64,000 nt of DNA from Karstenula rhodostoma CBS 690.94 (taxonomy: Eukaryota; Ascomycota; Dothideomycetes; Pleosporales; Didymosphaeriaceae). The notes beneath the pieces are model-generated. The model made no database searches, had not been told where the DNA came from, and saw only the letters and a program-made list of their open reading frames with translations. Both the position numbers and the translations under genes were made by a program. Position 1 is the first letter of the stretch; every line of letters begins with the position of its first letter. Of this stretch, positions 11,062 to 20,796 are shown piece after piece. The stretch is taken from positions 699,709 to 763,708 of the forward strand of contig MU001510.1 of NCBI GenBank assembly GCA_010093485.1, in the 5' to 3' direction.

Positions 11062-12280
11062 ATGTCCGACAAACATCGCGCAACTTCTGCCCGTCCGCAT
11101 GGGCATACCTTCGACCGACTCCCCAGGCCCCAGAGGATTTTCGACCCGACGCTTGCCGTTCCTACAAAGGTAGCACTCGAAGTAATGGCTCGACAGAGCA
11201 ACGAATCCTTGCAACCGATGCGGCCACCTCCCAAGCCCCCTATCAATCGATCACCGAAAGTAAACGCGTCAAGTTCATCCGAACGGCGGGAGTTTCACGT
11301 TTCTGCGGATACTGCTCTGCCGGCGACTGATCTGCGCAGGCCCCTCTCGCAACCCGATGAGCCGCCCCGCAAGCTAGGGCTTGTAATTACATTGGGAACA
11401 TTCACACAAGATGGTCAAGAGTGGGATGTGCGAGCACAGCGTGGCCGTCGCGGTTTGATCATGGTCAAAAAGCGTGACCGCGCTCCCGGTTCTGTTGAAA
11501 AAGAAGCACACAGTGTTTCCAAACACGAAAACATCATCAACCTTCTTGGTGTAGTGTTGCAAGGCGAGATAATAGAACTGTCGTTCGAGTACTCTCGTTT
11601 CACGCTGGCTCAGGTGCTCCACGTTCATCTCAAGCTAGAAGAGAGACACATTCAATGTATTGCGCACGCTGTGAGTTGCATCCCCTAGACAGTATTTGTG
11701 GTCTGACGTGCTAGGTTTTCGGTGCTTTAGACCATCTGGCACAGCACAGAATGATGCATCACAACGTGCAAGCGAAGACGATCCGATTCACGACACCAGA
11801 TATACGTATCGTACTCTGTAAGCCAAGCCATTCAACACTACCAGCCGATATGAACTAAGACCGAAAGCGGATTTTGAGGCAGTTACGGCTGATAAGGGGT
11901 CACGTACCGACAGCTCGGACTTGATAGACCTAGGCTTTGTTCTGCTTGAATGCATGGAAGGCCGTATCCTCCCAGCTGAGAAACGCAGCAAAGACTTTAT
12001 TCTGGAACAACGCACCGCAAACAGGGTATTCGGACTGACTAATGCAGAGATTTGGAGTGGTTGTCAAGACTTGATTGATTTCCTTGATGAGTTGTTCAAC
12101 GAACGGAGAACAGTCTCAGCTCGATACTCCAGACACGTGAGTGCTTGCTCGTAATTTGACACTCAGCACTGACATGGAAAGCATCCTTTTGTATCCTCTC
12201 AAGTCGATTACGAGTGCATGAGACCATATATTGAACTGGTGTCCCTCGAGTGTCACACTTCGTGGGTACCGGAAGAATAA
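11062..12280 (+). pseudogene. Protein-kinase-like (pseudokinase) gene with a frameshift
   Basis: Three exons are evident: 11062-11670, from 11715, and 12182-12280, with introns 11671-11714 and 12137-12181 (GTGAGT donors, CTGAC branch points). Residues about 110-200 resemble a kinase N-lobe (LIMVKKRD for the lysine strand, KHENIINLLGVV). Exon 2 gives FGALDHLAQHRMMHHNVQAK where a kinase has its HRDLKPEN loop: the catalytic Asp and Lys are absent, and no DFG follows. The C-lobe is recognisable (DLIDLGFVLLECMEGRIL, then HPFV). The frame shifts by one base near 11855, where the downstream frame resumes as YELRPKADFEAV; no canonical intron fixes this. So it is a pseudokinase by residues and probably also a broken gene, unless the shift is a sequencing error. 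Confidence 0.7.
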
Positions 12281-12438
12281 AATCACCTGTAGTTGATTAT
12301 ATCGATTGATCGATCAGTACTCATGCACGATTGCCTGTAACTATGTATGAGGTCTTCATTCCGTCTTAAAAAAGCAGAACCCAAAATACATGAGCGCATG
12401 ATGCGACAGAGACTCTACAAACATCTATATCGATCAAC

Positions 12439-12920
12439 CTAGCCCTCAAAATCATTGACTTCTGGTGCGTCGTTCATGACCTCATCTCCGAACAAAAATC
12501 TCATGATCGAGTAGGTCCAATCCGAAGTGACCTGTTTCCACTCATCAAACTTTATCAATCGCCTATGCAAGCTATCGATCTCTCTAATCTAGCGTAAGCA
12601 CAGAACCCTGTTCTCGTGTATTGAACTTACTGTTTCTGCTCCTCTATCCTATTATGCAGCTCTTGAACGTGATTAGCGACAACGATAAGGTAATCATTGG
12701 TTTGCTTTTGCGTTTTATCGAAGCTCTGTCGCATCTCTGATATCTTGTCGTTAAGCTCACGGTTTGCCTTGTTTACCGAGACCTCGACTTGCTCGATCTG
12801 CTTGCGGGTGTCAAAGTCTGCGTCCATTTGAGGTATAGCGTCTCTGAGCTCGTCGAGATCCGATGATGTTGGCGTCCAAGGAAGCGAAATGATACCATCG
12901 TCAAGATATTCGGACGTCAT
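12439..12920 (-). CDS. Small coiled-coil hypothetical protein (2 exons)
   Basis: Exon 1 is 12920-12631 and exon 2 is 12583-12439, joined over a 47-bp GTAAGT...TTAG intron. The frame is kept and gives 144 residues. Residues about 30-97 form a charged, heptad-like helix (IEQVEVSVNKANRELNDKIS), and exon 2 continues it (EIDSLHRRLIKFDEWKQ) before a short acidic tail. There is no membrane segment or signal peptide. It is likely an oligomerising cytosolic protein of unknown role. It is convergent with the pseudokinase gene, 158 bp apart. The matching phase and continued helix across the splice support the model. Confidence 0.65.
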
Positions 12921-13491
12921 TTTTGAAGCAGGTACAGCCAAACAGTGTGCTCCGTCTAGTCGGCCGAGTCTGTGCTAAATAATATCGACTTTGTGGACAC
13001 TTTCACCTAATCTCAAAAGTTATCATCGTGAAGCCGTTTTTGAAAACCGAATTTGAAAAAGAAATCGCTATATTATATCTTATATCTTAGACTTGTAAGA
13101 CTAGCTTACGAATCCAGAACATGGAATCACCAATAAAACTAGCTCATGTGAGTTGGACAGAGAGATAGAGTTTTTCGAAACATTGGTGTGAAAGAAAAGA
13201 GCCTTAGAGTTCGTAAAGGCGTGTGAAGAACCAATTGTTAACTACAGCCGAGGCGTACTTCATGTGGCACACAAACAGATGCCAGGATATAGTAAACATG
13301 TTGCAAGAAAGGATCAGATCATTTGTTTGTACGATTTTATCTCCCTCCAAACGCCATGAGTCACACGATGAAAACGATGGTTGATGGGATGGTACGCACT
13401 ATCGGCCCCCAGCACGATACTCAACCAATGCGATACTACCCAATCACGATCACCACCTTCTAATCCCCTTCCTCCTCGCGAGCGCGTCTCT
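12921..13491. other. Intergenic, includes dispersed repeat
   Basis: AT-rich sequence without coding signal. Its right end (from about 13410) is one arm of a dispersed repeat whose second copy lies inverted at 24022-24137. Confidence 0.45.
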
Positions 13492-13530
13492 CTACTCCCA
13501 ATGAGAAGTACCGGAACTCATCGTCATTTG
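13410..13530 (+). repeat. Dispersed repeat, copy A
   Basis: About 120 bp (GCACGATACTCAACCAATGCG through GTACCGGAACTCATC) recur in reverse orientation at 24022-24137 with roughly 85-90% identity by eye. It has no coding content of its own and could be a solo LTR fragment or a MITE. Confidence 0.65.
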
Positions 13531-13985
13531 TTTGTACCAAAAGGTATTAAAATGATTCGTGCCAACAGTCTGCACCAAGTCCCTCAGTTGTTTCGCTTCC
13601 CAGAGCTGGTTTCCATGCTCATAGATCAAAATCTGAATAGTAATGATCTCGTGAAGCTGTTTGATTACATCAGTCGCCAAGTCGAAGAGATGCACCTTCT
13701 TCCATGGGTTTGGTTTCAGACTGGTGTCCACCGCTATTTCGTAGATGTTGTTTCGCGACAACGGCTGTAGTTGACATCCAGATCTCGTCACGCCTTGTTC
13801 GTGCAAATCAGGATTGACCTGGAGAAGTTCATCCCATAAGCCTGCTATGGCGATGGCCTGTGAATGCCGGTTTCTCTGTTCGCTGCCCGACTTTTTGCTG
13901 CGCGTATCAGGACCAGGAGGCTGTTGGGCTGGGGAACCCGGGGGGGTGACGGGATGCCCGGGATCAGACGATTTTACACTGCAAC
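13492..13985 (-). CDS. Hypothetical protein or gene fragment
   Basis: An open minus-strand frame runs from about 13985 to a stop at 13492, about 160 codons, without a certain ATG. An acceptor-like GTTGCAG near 13985 suggests an upstream exon. The N-terminal part is Pro-rich (TPPGSPAQQPPGPDTRSK) and the rest looks like a folded helical protein (LFDLATDVIKQLHEIITIQI, QLWEAKQLRDLVQT). The 3' end overlaps dispersed repeat A, so the tail may be repeat-derived. No domain recognised. It may be an old fragment of a larger gene. Confidence 0.35.
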
Positions 13986-14629
13986 GGTAAGCCCATGCTT
14001 GATCGGGGTGCGATGTTGAGATTACTCAAGAGGATTCAAGAGGTCATAGATCGTTAACGGCTGGGTTGATGTGGTTTGGGGAGACGACATCCTGACCAGA
14101 AGTTTGGTAGTTGAAAAGATCTTGTGAATGAGACCAAGATGGGAGGCTTCTTCGATCGATGCTTTATTTACCCACCGAAGTACTGAATATCATGAGGTCC
14201 ATAGCCTTTACGCAGCATTGCTGTGTAGCATACACTGCATGGATCGGGTGGTGATTTCTCCCTTGCTGTGTGAATGATGTATACTTGCGTACAGGAATAG
14301 CCAATAGCGTCCTTGGCTGGCGACCATCACAGCGCGCGGCGTGCATCCGTGCACAACAGCGCGCGGCGTGCATCACAGCGCGCGGCGTGCATCACAGCGC
14401 GCGGCGTGCATCACAGCGCGCGGCGTGCACCACAACACCTTCCTTGCACAACACTTTCCAACCCGCAACACTTTCGAGCTCACAACGCAGCGACTAGACA
14501 CGCCGTTCCATACAGTACCAAACACTGCTTCCTCTACAGTATCGCACGTCATCCTGCTCATTGTACCACCGCACTCTGTTGTCCACAGCGCCTAGCATTT
14601 TTTTTACGACAACTCGACTCTAAGCTACG
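13986..14629. other. Intergenic with GC-rich tandem repeat
   Basis: No gene recognised. It includes the 19-bp tandem array at 14325-14427 and forms the upstream region of the 14630 gene. Confidence 0.45.
14325..14427 (+). repeat. 19-bp tandem repeat, five copies
   Basis: The unit CATCACAGCGCGCGGCGTG is present at 14325, 14371, 14390 and 14409, with a variant longer copy at 14344-14370. Each unit contains the GCGCGC core. It lies about 200 bp upstream of the 14630 start codon. Confidence 0.9.
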
Positions 14630-15952
14630 ATGGAAAACTATTGCAGCGTGATCGTAGACTTGACTGTGGAAGTCATTTCTATGATGCGGGAGCAGTCAAA
14701 CGAAACTGTGATGCGGGAGCAGTTGTTAAACGAAACCATGAAACTGAAAATGAAAGCCTTGTCAAATTTCTGGGATGCTCAAGCAGCATACATTACTGTG
14801 CGGTATACAAAATACAGCACTGAGTCGCTTATCAAACTTTTTCAGTCTTCAGGAAAGAGGTTGTATGGTAACGACGTAATTGCAACAAGATGGGCAGATT
14901 GGTTGAAAACACGGGAAGAGCTCTCTGAAGAACTCAAAGGTCAGGCGGATACAATCCGGAAGATGAAGCAACACAGAAAGAGCAGTAGGCAGCATATGGA
15001 ATCATCAACGGACAAGCGACAAGCCGGGCACCATAACGAGGCTAGCACAAGAACTCACAATTTGCTAAGAGCGGAAATGTACGCTACCGATGTTATTACG
15101 GTTGAAGCTGCATTTGGTACCAAAGCTGCTCTAGTCTTGGTCGATGCAGACATTCTAGGCGTATATCACTTGGCAAGGGCCTCAGGGCACATATTCGCTA
15201 GTCTAGTTCAATATCTAGACTTATGCAAGAAAGAGGAAATGCAGGCCAACAGTCTTGTTCCGCATGAAGGCATAGAGGGATGCTTCCTCCAGTTCGCCAG
15301 TGGTACGGTGTCAGCAAGTGGTACGGTGTCAGCAAGCGGTACGGTGTCAGCAAGCGGTACGGTGTCAGCAAGCGGTACGGTGTCAGCAAGTGGTACGGTG
15401 TCAGCAAGCGGTACGGTGTTAGCAACAGGACAAACAGCAGGCGCATCACAGAATGCCAATTGTGATACTTCGCAAGCTTCTGGAAGCCACGGCGCATCAC
15501 AGAATGCAGATACACAACGATCAGAGGGTTATATATCTGAACAAAACCCTTGGTATCCACTAGAACCAACTGGACACGGTACAGGTCAGGGAATATCTTT
15601 AAGTTGTATTCCGGGGGTTTGGCATTCAACAATTGTACAACGGTGCCATCTGTACCATGCCGTACATTTCCTCACTGCCATACACATGCAGTCACCCACA
15701 AGAAGGAATGCGTTTTGGGACACGTATTCCATTCGCTGTACGGACCTCACAAAATCAGAAAAGGAACTGTTGGTGGAGAGTATGTTGAGAGAGGGCATAC
15801 CGCGCAATGATCAACTCTTTCCGGGTCGTGTTGAGATATTCCGCATAAGTATCGAGATACCAAGGCAGCAAGGAGGACAAGTAAAGATAGATGATGAAAG
15901 GAATGTGCCGGATGCAGTTTCCGTAATCACCTATGGCGGTACTTCGTTATAA
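14630..15952 (+). CDS. Hypothetical protein with SASGTV hexapeptide repeats
   Basis: An intronless 440-codon frame. The N-terminal region (about 1-110) is helical and charged. Residues about 140-200 look folded. Residues about 224-265 consist of seven copies of a six-residue unit S-A-S-G-T-V encoded by a perfect-phase 18-bp minisatellite. A second folded segment (about 320-430) follows. No signal peptide is evident and no domain is recognised. Repeat number is a multiple of three bases per unit, so length change would keep the frame, as in fungal surface or regulatory proteins with variable repeats. The 3' end overlaps the convergent gene at 15931-16491 by 22 bp. Confidence 0.65.
   Translation: MENYCSVIVDLTVEVISMMREQSNETVMREQLLNETMKLKMKALSNFWDAQAAYITVRYTKYSTESLIKLFQSSGKRLYGNDVIATRWADWLKTREELSEELKGQADTIRKMKQHRKSSRQHMESSTDKRQAGHHNEASTRTHNLLRAEMYATDVITVEAAFGTKAALVLVDADILGVYHLARASGHIFASLVQYLDLCKKEEMQANSLVPHEGIEGCFLQFASGTVSASGTVSASGTVSASGTVSASGTVSASGTVSASGTVLATGQTAGASQNANCDTSQASGSHGASQNADTQRSEGYISEQNPWYPLEPTGHGTGQGISLSCIPGVWHSTIVQRCHLYHAVHFLTAIHMQSPTRRNAFWDTYSIRCTDLTKSEKELLVESMLREGIPRNDQLFPGRVEIFRISIEIPRQQGGQVKIDDERNVPDAVSVITYGGTSL
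15299..15424 (+). repeat. 18-bp coding minisatellite, seven copies
   Basis: The unit AGTGGTACGGTGTCAGCA alternates with a T-to-C variant (AGCGG). The last copy has GTTAGCA. All copies are in frame with the 14630-15952 gene. Confidence 0.95.
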
Positions 15953-16491
15953 CTGCATGGCGCAGACCAGAAAAGTGTTTCCCCAGCTAGTATTTTTGTA
16001 GGTTTGACAACTCTCGTTACTTGTCTGTCGTTGGTCCTCACGTACACCGCGCCTGTAACAACTGTTACCAGCACCTCCGTAGTCTTTGTCTCTTCACCCA
16101 ATTTGGAATGCTCTATCAACATGTTTTGAGATGTCTCGACCATTCGATTATCTGCCGCCGCTAGATGCCCGATCGTTAGCCACGAAAGCAATCAATAGCG
16201 GAGCTTACGCTGGATGATGCTTAGTTGGGCAAATCGCTTGGAGGATTTGATTATTCGTGGCAGGTGGAGAAAAAGTCGGGTCGCAGCCGTCTGGAGGATC
16301 AGCCACGGCAATAGCTGCCTATTTATAGTGCGTGGACACTGTATATTGTCCTGAGTTCGTGGCACTATCGTACTCGTGCAGTAAAATTCGTTGGTAACAG
16401 CGCAGGCAATCATATCGGTATTTTCGGAAAGACCGTCCTGACCCATATTTCCTTGTTCTGCGTAGATTTTAGTATTCCAAGCGTACACCAT
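15931..16491 (-). CDS. Hypothetical protein (2 exons)
   Basis: ATG at 16491. A 48-bp intron (16161-16208, GTAAGC donor, GCTAAC branch point, TCTAG acceptor) joins two frames into a 170-residue product. The junction is phase-consistent, which argues for a real gene. The N-terminal half holds three cysteines and a hydrophobic stretch (LLPWLILQTAA, about 58-70). The C-terminal half is beta-rich (TEVLVTVVTGAVYVRT). No known domain. It converges on and overlaps the 3' end of the 14630 gene. Confidence 0.45.
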
Positions 16492-17210
16492 ATACCTCTA
16501 CGCAAGTTAGCGTGGAAAGGAAGAACACCAAAACTCTTATTAAGGAAAAGAATGAAACAAAAGTTAGTTAGTTTATTAGTTTATAGAACTTATGTAGTAG
16601 CATATAAAAGTATAAAATTGTAAGTTTACAAGATTGGAAGAAATTCTGTAGGCAAATAAGAAAGTTAGCTTTTTGCTATCTCGGTGGGTCGGGACGATCT
16701 TTCCGAAACGATCCCATTGGTGCGGCGGATTTCGCTGCTCCATCTGCTTTGCGCTCGTTGTCTGGCTGTGTATCCGAGCTTGCGCCGCTTCGTGCGCGTC
16801 CCATGATTCCACTCAGCGGCCCAACAACTGCTGCCTGCCTGCCACGCAGCTGCCCAACAACTGCTGCCTGCCTGGAGCACGCTCAAGACAATCCGGAAGA
16901 AGGAGCTGGTGACCCCGATTCATGTCTGCATAAACTCGTGCTTTCTGTCCATTTCCTACTTTTTTCTCTCGATACTCTGGATCTGAATTCACAACAACGA
17001 AAACCCAGCGTCGTTCTTCATCTATTTCAGAACCTGTTTTTCACATCTACATAAAGAATGGAATGTGGACCTCGAATACAAGTACGCGTTCCCTTTCTCG
17101 AATCCAGAATCCTAGGCTGATGTGCGCCACAAGCGCTACGATTCGTCTTCTGTCACCCACCATGGGCACATCTCGCCTTCTTTCGTCCATCACTTACTAC
17201 TCGCAACTTC
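16492..17210. other. Intergenic; possible decayed exon near 17060-17180
   Basis: The stretch 16510-16660 is AT-rich and unremarkable. At 16822-16880 a roughly 40-bp segment (CCCAACAACTGCTGCCTGCC) is tandemly duplicated. Around 17060-17205 a frame reading WNVDLEYKYAFPFSNPES, TAG, then ADVRHKRYDSS looks like coding sequence interrupted by a stop (CAG to TAG would explain it). It may be a degraded upstream exon of the 17211 gene. Confidence 0.35.
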
Positions 17211-17760
17211 ATGGTAGTTCTCCAGAATCTCGACATGCACCTGTACTCAAGACCTATCTCTTATAACGAGCGCAAGGTCAGTAAGATGACTCAGGACAGA
17301 CATTGTTCTGAATTTGTTATGCTAACGTGCACCTAGGGGTATGAGAGGCTTTGGAACGTGGACTGCAGTCATGGCGACGGTAATGTGCAAGACATCGCAT
17401 GTCAGGCACCAGATGCTGTCCATAATTCCTCATATGCTGATTGATCCAGACTGTCACTACTTTCAAAAGGGCGCAAATCTCTTCCCTGCCTTGCACAATC
17501 GGATCGATAGACTTGCTTTGGTAATGAATGATTTGGTCAACAATCCAAAGGTGGTCACCGACAGCAGGCTGAAAGGAGAACTTCACGACATAGTGGAAGA
17601 GATAGGGTCCTGTAAAGCGATGTTGAATTTTATAGCTATAGCCGAGGAAATGACAAAACGGTTGGAGGACGTTCGAGTTGCACTCGGGTCGGATGACACT
17701 GCCCCAGGAAGGGCTCGAGCGGAAGAGGTCAGGGTGTATTTGCATCATAAGGCTATATGA
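17211..17760 (+). CDS. Hypothetical protein (3 exons)
   Basis: Exons 17211-17276, 17337-17400 and 17450-17760 are joined by introns with GTCAGT/GTCAGG donors and GCTAAC/GCTGAT branch points. The phases agree and give 146 residues. The C-terminal 100 residues are a regular helical protein (HNRIDRLALVMNDLVNN, LKGELHDIVEEIGSC). No domain recognised. The start is uncertain because coding-like sequence continues upstream past a stop codon, so the present gene may be a truncated version of a longer one. Confidence 0.45.
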
Positions 17761-17855
17761 TGCAATTGCACGATGTATGTCTCTTAGAAAAAGGTAAATG
17801 CACAATAGGCAATATTAATTCAACGTGCTCCTACGATTTGGCCGCCAGTAGAGTA

Positions 17856-18104
17856 GACCACTATCTGGCGAGCGCCGCTGGCTGCCGAGCGCCACCAAAA
17901 AGGGCCAAAAGTTACCCATTTCAACGCATCAAAACGCACCACAACAGGGCAAAATTTATATTGAAAAGAATGCGCAAAGGTGTAAAAAGTTGTAAAGGAT
18001 TAAATCTCCTCTTTTTTGAAAATCGTTGGCTTACGTAGAATTTCGGCCATTTTGGGTGCAATTTGGTGCGCTCGGCAGCCAGCGGCGCTCGCCAGATAGT
18101 GATC
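17856..18104. mobile_element. MITE with about 42-bp terminal inverted repeats
   Basis: The left end (GACCACTATCTGGCGAGCGC and onward, 17856-17897) is the near-perfect reverse complement of the right end (18064-18104), with two differences. Both ends are flanked by TA, consistent with a TA target-site duplication as made by Tc1/mariner-type transposases. The 165-bp interior is AT-rich and non-coding. At 249 bp it is non-autonomous and would need a transposase from elsewhere. Confidence 0.85.
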
Positions 18105-18349
18105 TACTCTCCCGTGTTTCGGCATACGTCGCATACGTACGGGTACCGGGTTCCAGACGGATTATTCTGGCAGCGCTAAATACCTGGACCCGACTGTCAG
18201 AATAAAACTCAGTGTTGGAAAATGGAAAATGGATACCTTTGTGTGGCTTAGAACCCAGTGATGCGCAGTTTCAGGTGAGACAATCCAGGGTGCTCAGTGG
18301 TCTCTCTTATGCCCAGTGTTGGGATGGTTGAGGCGAGGATGATCCCAGA

Positions 18350-18500
18350 GCCACGGTCACACGTGACTCCCCCAACCGATCACCCCAGCCGATCACCCCA
18401 ACCGATCACCCGAACACTCCCTCCTCCTCGCGGGCGCTTACGGGCACCCACGGGCGCCTCCCTATTGTCTTTCACGACGCCGGGATCCCCACATGTCTCT
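18350..18500 (+). repeat. Dispersed repeat (related copy at 56350-56460)
   Basis: CACACGTGACTCCCCCAACC, then three to four short CCGATCACCCC units, then CGCGGGCGC...CCTCCCTATTG and CACGACGCCGGGAT. The same order of blocks recurs near 56350-56460. No coding content. Confidence 0.65.
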
Positions 18501-19173
18501 TATGCCGCTTGGACCCCTGATGCAGCTCACTGGGATGCCCAGTGGATCCTCGGCTAACACAGTACCACTTCCACGCTGCCAACTTATTACCAAAGCAGCA
18601 TCGCTATCTCTACTACGATGATGTTGAGGCAATTTATCAAAGGTGACCAGGTCATGCGGTGAGCTACCAAAATTCTCCAACGCTTGCGGGGGTCGATCTT
18701 ACGCCGGAGACAACAACAACAAGAAGGGGAAATGCGGCGTCCTGATGACAGGGATAGGCTCTGTGTTGCGATTCGGCACCCGTTGATTGACAAGGACCAA
18801 TCAGAATAGGTATAGTGAAAGTGGCGTGAATCGATAGATCTTAATTACGCAGGCTTTGTTTCGCTGCACGGGAAGGAATCTTCGACCAAACCTTGAGGTC
18901 GATCCAGTATCGAACTTACGTTGGGTTCAAGCTGCACGTCAGCCTTCCATTGGTCCTTCTCGGTTTCTTTATTTTGATATACGCGCCGTGTGCCGTGCGT
19001 CGTGCGCTGCCAGCCAAGGCTGACTCCTAAGACCAAGCCCAAGATCAGCTGGAGTATATCGGTCGCACGAATGTGCTGATGATGGTGGTGCGTAGACCAT
19101 GTGTATATCGATCAGTATCTTTGCCTGAACACTAAATCAACTCCCAGACTCTATTTTGTGTTACAAATTTACA

Positions 19174-20115
19174 ATGTATGCGCAGACGTCTCCGCCTTGC
19201 CGCAATGCAAACACCTTGTTGTCTGGACATACTCGATCACGGTCTCTTCCCTCGGAGTGGCGAATCGGCCATCCTGCATCAGAAGCTTTCCAACCAACGC
19301 TTCCAAACCTTCCATACGAGCTTCGATTCAAGATTTATGGATACATCTTCCATAACACTTTGATACATATTCGTCGTCGACGTAATTCAGTAACAACATC
19401 CGACTTTGCTTGGGCGCCATGTATTCAGCCATCTCTACATGGGTCTATATGCCTTGGTGCAGGTTCCGCCCACTCTGAGTACGAGTCGAGTTTGAACTAC
19501 GTTCACAACAAAGGGCTTTGTGGGCAAGCTGTTGAACACAAGGGACAGGCTATCAGCATCACAGCTCTCATCTGGACCTGTAGAGCCATAGCTTCTGAGG
19601 CTCTCGAGATATTCTGCAGGGTGGCGACTATTTCCCTGAACATCAATGACAGCCCTGGGTGTTTCCGATATATCAGCGCGATCCATGGCTTACAGATCCA
19701 GAGAATCACGTTATCGGGCACCTTGAACGTGACGACCCCACCTCCTCTAGACTCTGGATTTCGCGTTACCCTCCGAGCTGAGACCTTCGACCCAGCTCCT
19801 TTGTTAGGATTCTTTCCCAATCTGGTATGTATCAACCTACAGATAAGGAGCCATTTTGAGGACTTTCGAGCATGGGATATGTGGCAAAAGGCAGCCGCGT
19901 ACATACATGTACAACAGATCGAGGTGTCCATGTACACAGAAGTTTGGGATCCATATATACTTTTGTTGCGTCATTGGCAGCGGATGAGGCATGTGCAAGA
20001 ACTCTGGATGCAAGATAGCATGCGTATTGTATTACACCGAACGTTCCAAGCGCTACCGGAACTGGAGGAAAATGCTGCCGATGCCATGGGCATCGATCCC
20101 GGGGCATATGAGTGA
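19174..20115 (+). CDS. Fungal DUF7730/F-box-like protein
   Basis: ATG at 19174 gives 313 residues. Residues about 44-65 (LPNLPYELRFKIYGYIFHNT) match the LPxELRxKIYxY leader of a large family of fungal F-box-like (DUF7730) proteins. About 85 residues later comes the matching ITALIWTCRAIASEALEIFC segment (lTCr.i..EA...iy), in the same order as the family. The remainder has alternating helices and strands. Function in the family is unknown. There is no signal peptide. It is convergent with the small membrane protein at 20116 (adjacent stop codons). Confidence 0.7.
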   Translation: MYAQTSPPCRNANTLLSGHTRSRSLPSEWRIGHPASEAFQPTLPNLPYELRFKIYGYIFHNTLIHIRRRRNSVTTSDFAWAPCIQPSLHGSICLGAGSAHSEYESSLNYVHNKGLCGQAVEHKGQAISITALIWTCRAIASEALEIFCRVATISLNINDSPGCFRYISAIHGLQIQRITLSGTLNVTTPPPLDSGFRVTLRAETFDPAPLLGFFPNLVCINLQIRSHFEDFRAWDMWQKAAAYIHVQQIEVSMYTEVWDPYILLLRHWQRMRHVQELWMQDSMRIVLHRTFQALPELEENAADAMGIDPGAYE

Positions 20116-20418
20116 CTACGGTCGCCTCAAGGCATTGTAGACCTGATCCCCGGGCAGTGTTCCATTGTTCTCCTTCCTCTTTCTTTGTTTCCTTCTCAGC
20201 AATATGAGTAACCCCAATACGATCAGCAATATCACAATTGCTACAGTAACACCTATAATCACCGCCTTGTTATCACCCGAGCCCATATTCGAACCTTTTT
20301 TTTTACTGGTAGACTGCAAGCTGGTGAAGTGTGGCAAATTCGTCATGGCGCTGTGACTCGCTTCGATCGGTTGGAACGGTTCAGTGATAGCGGTAAAGCT
20401 CCCTCCCAGGCTAGCCAT
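20116..20418 (-). CDS. Small single-pass membrane protein
   Basis: A 100-residue protein. A Ser/Thr-rich N-terminal 45 residues precede one strong hydrophobic segment (about 52-72: AVIIGVTVAIVILLIVLGLL), immediately followed by a polybasic stretch (RRKQRKRKE). The positive-inside rule places the short C-terminal tail in the cytosol and the Ser/Thr region outside or in the lumen. It resembles the membrane-proximal part of fungal mid2/SKG6-like wall sensors, but it is much shorter and lacks a recognisable ectodomain, so that is only a resemblance. Confidence 0.6.
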   Translation of the reverse strand: MASLGGSFTAITEPFQPIEASHSAMTNLPHFTSLQSTSKKKGSNMGSGDNKAVIIGVTVAIVILLIVLGLLILLRRKQRKRKENNGTLPGDQVYNALRRP

Positions 20419-20796
20419 CTCGAAGATAAGGATGTTTTATTTTCTGACTTGATGTGTCAAATTTGATGCTTCGCGAGCTCGGGCAAGCCGCGGCAAAACA
20501 CAATAAAGGAACTCGGTGGGGTGCCAAATGACTTGATGTGTATACGTTGAATTAAAGCCGATAGAAAGAGTAATTCGTTGGTGTACGCCTTATAAAGTTG
20601 TCGCGTTGTACACCAATCGCGTTTATGGCTTTACAAAATTGATTTCTAGAACCGACTTCTAGGCGAATTGAAAGGCTAAAAAATGTAAACCGTTTTTGAT
20701 TATCTTAAGAAAAGAGAAAAGATAAAGTCTCAGCAATCCGACACATGTTTAAGTTTATAGCATTCGATAATACATCTTGTCAACGTACTACCAAAC
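20419..20796. other. Promoter region between divergent genes
   Basis: AT-rich sequence separating the small membrane protein gene (minus) and the LPMO-like gene (plus). No repeat or RNA recognised. Confidence 0.4.

Larger units (their letters stand above)
17761..19173. other. Gene-free, repeat-rich stretch
   Basis: It contains a MITE (17856-18104) and a repeat shared with 56350-56460. Outside these only short overlapping frames are seen. No gene supported. Confidence 0.5.

Noticed and set aside
11817..11860. Third intron to rescue the pseudokinase frame
   Set aside because: The GTAAGC donor at about 11818 with any nearby AG gives the wrong phase, so a frameshift is the simpler reading.
14325..14427. 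CRISPR-like look of evenly spaced repeats
   Set aside because: The units are directly adjacent without unique spacers and the organism is a fungus; it is a plain tandem repeat.
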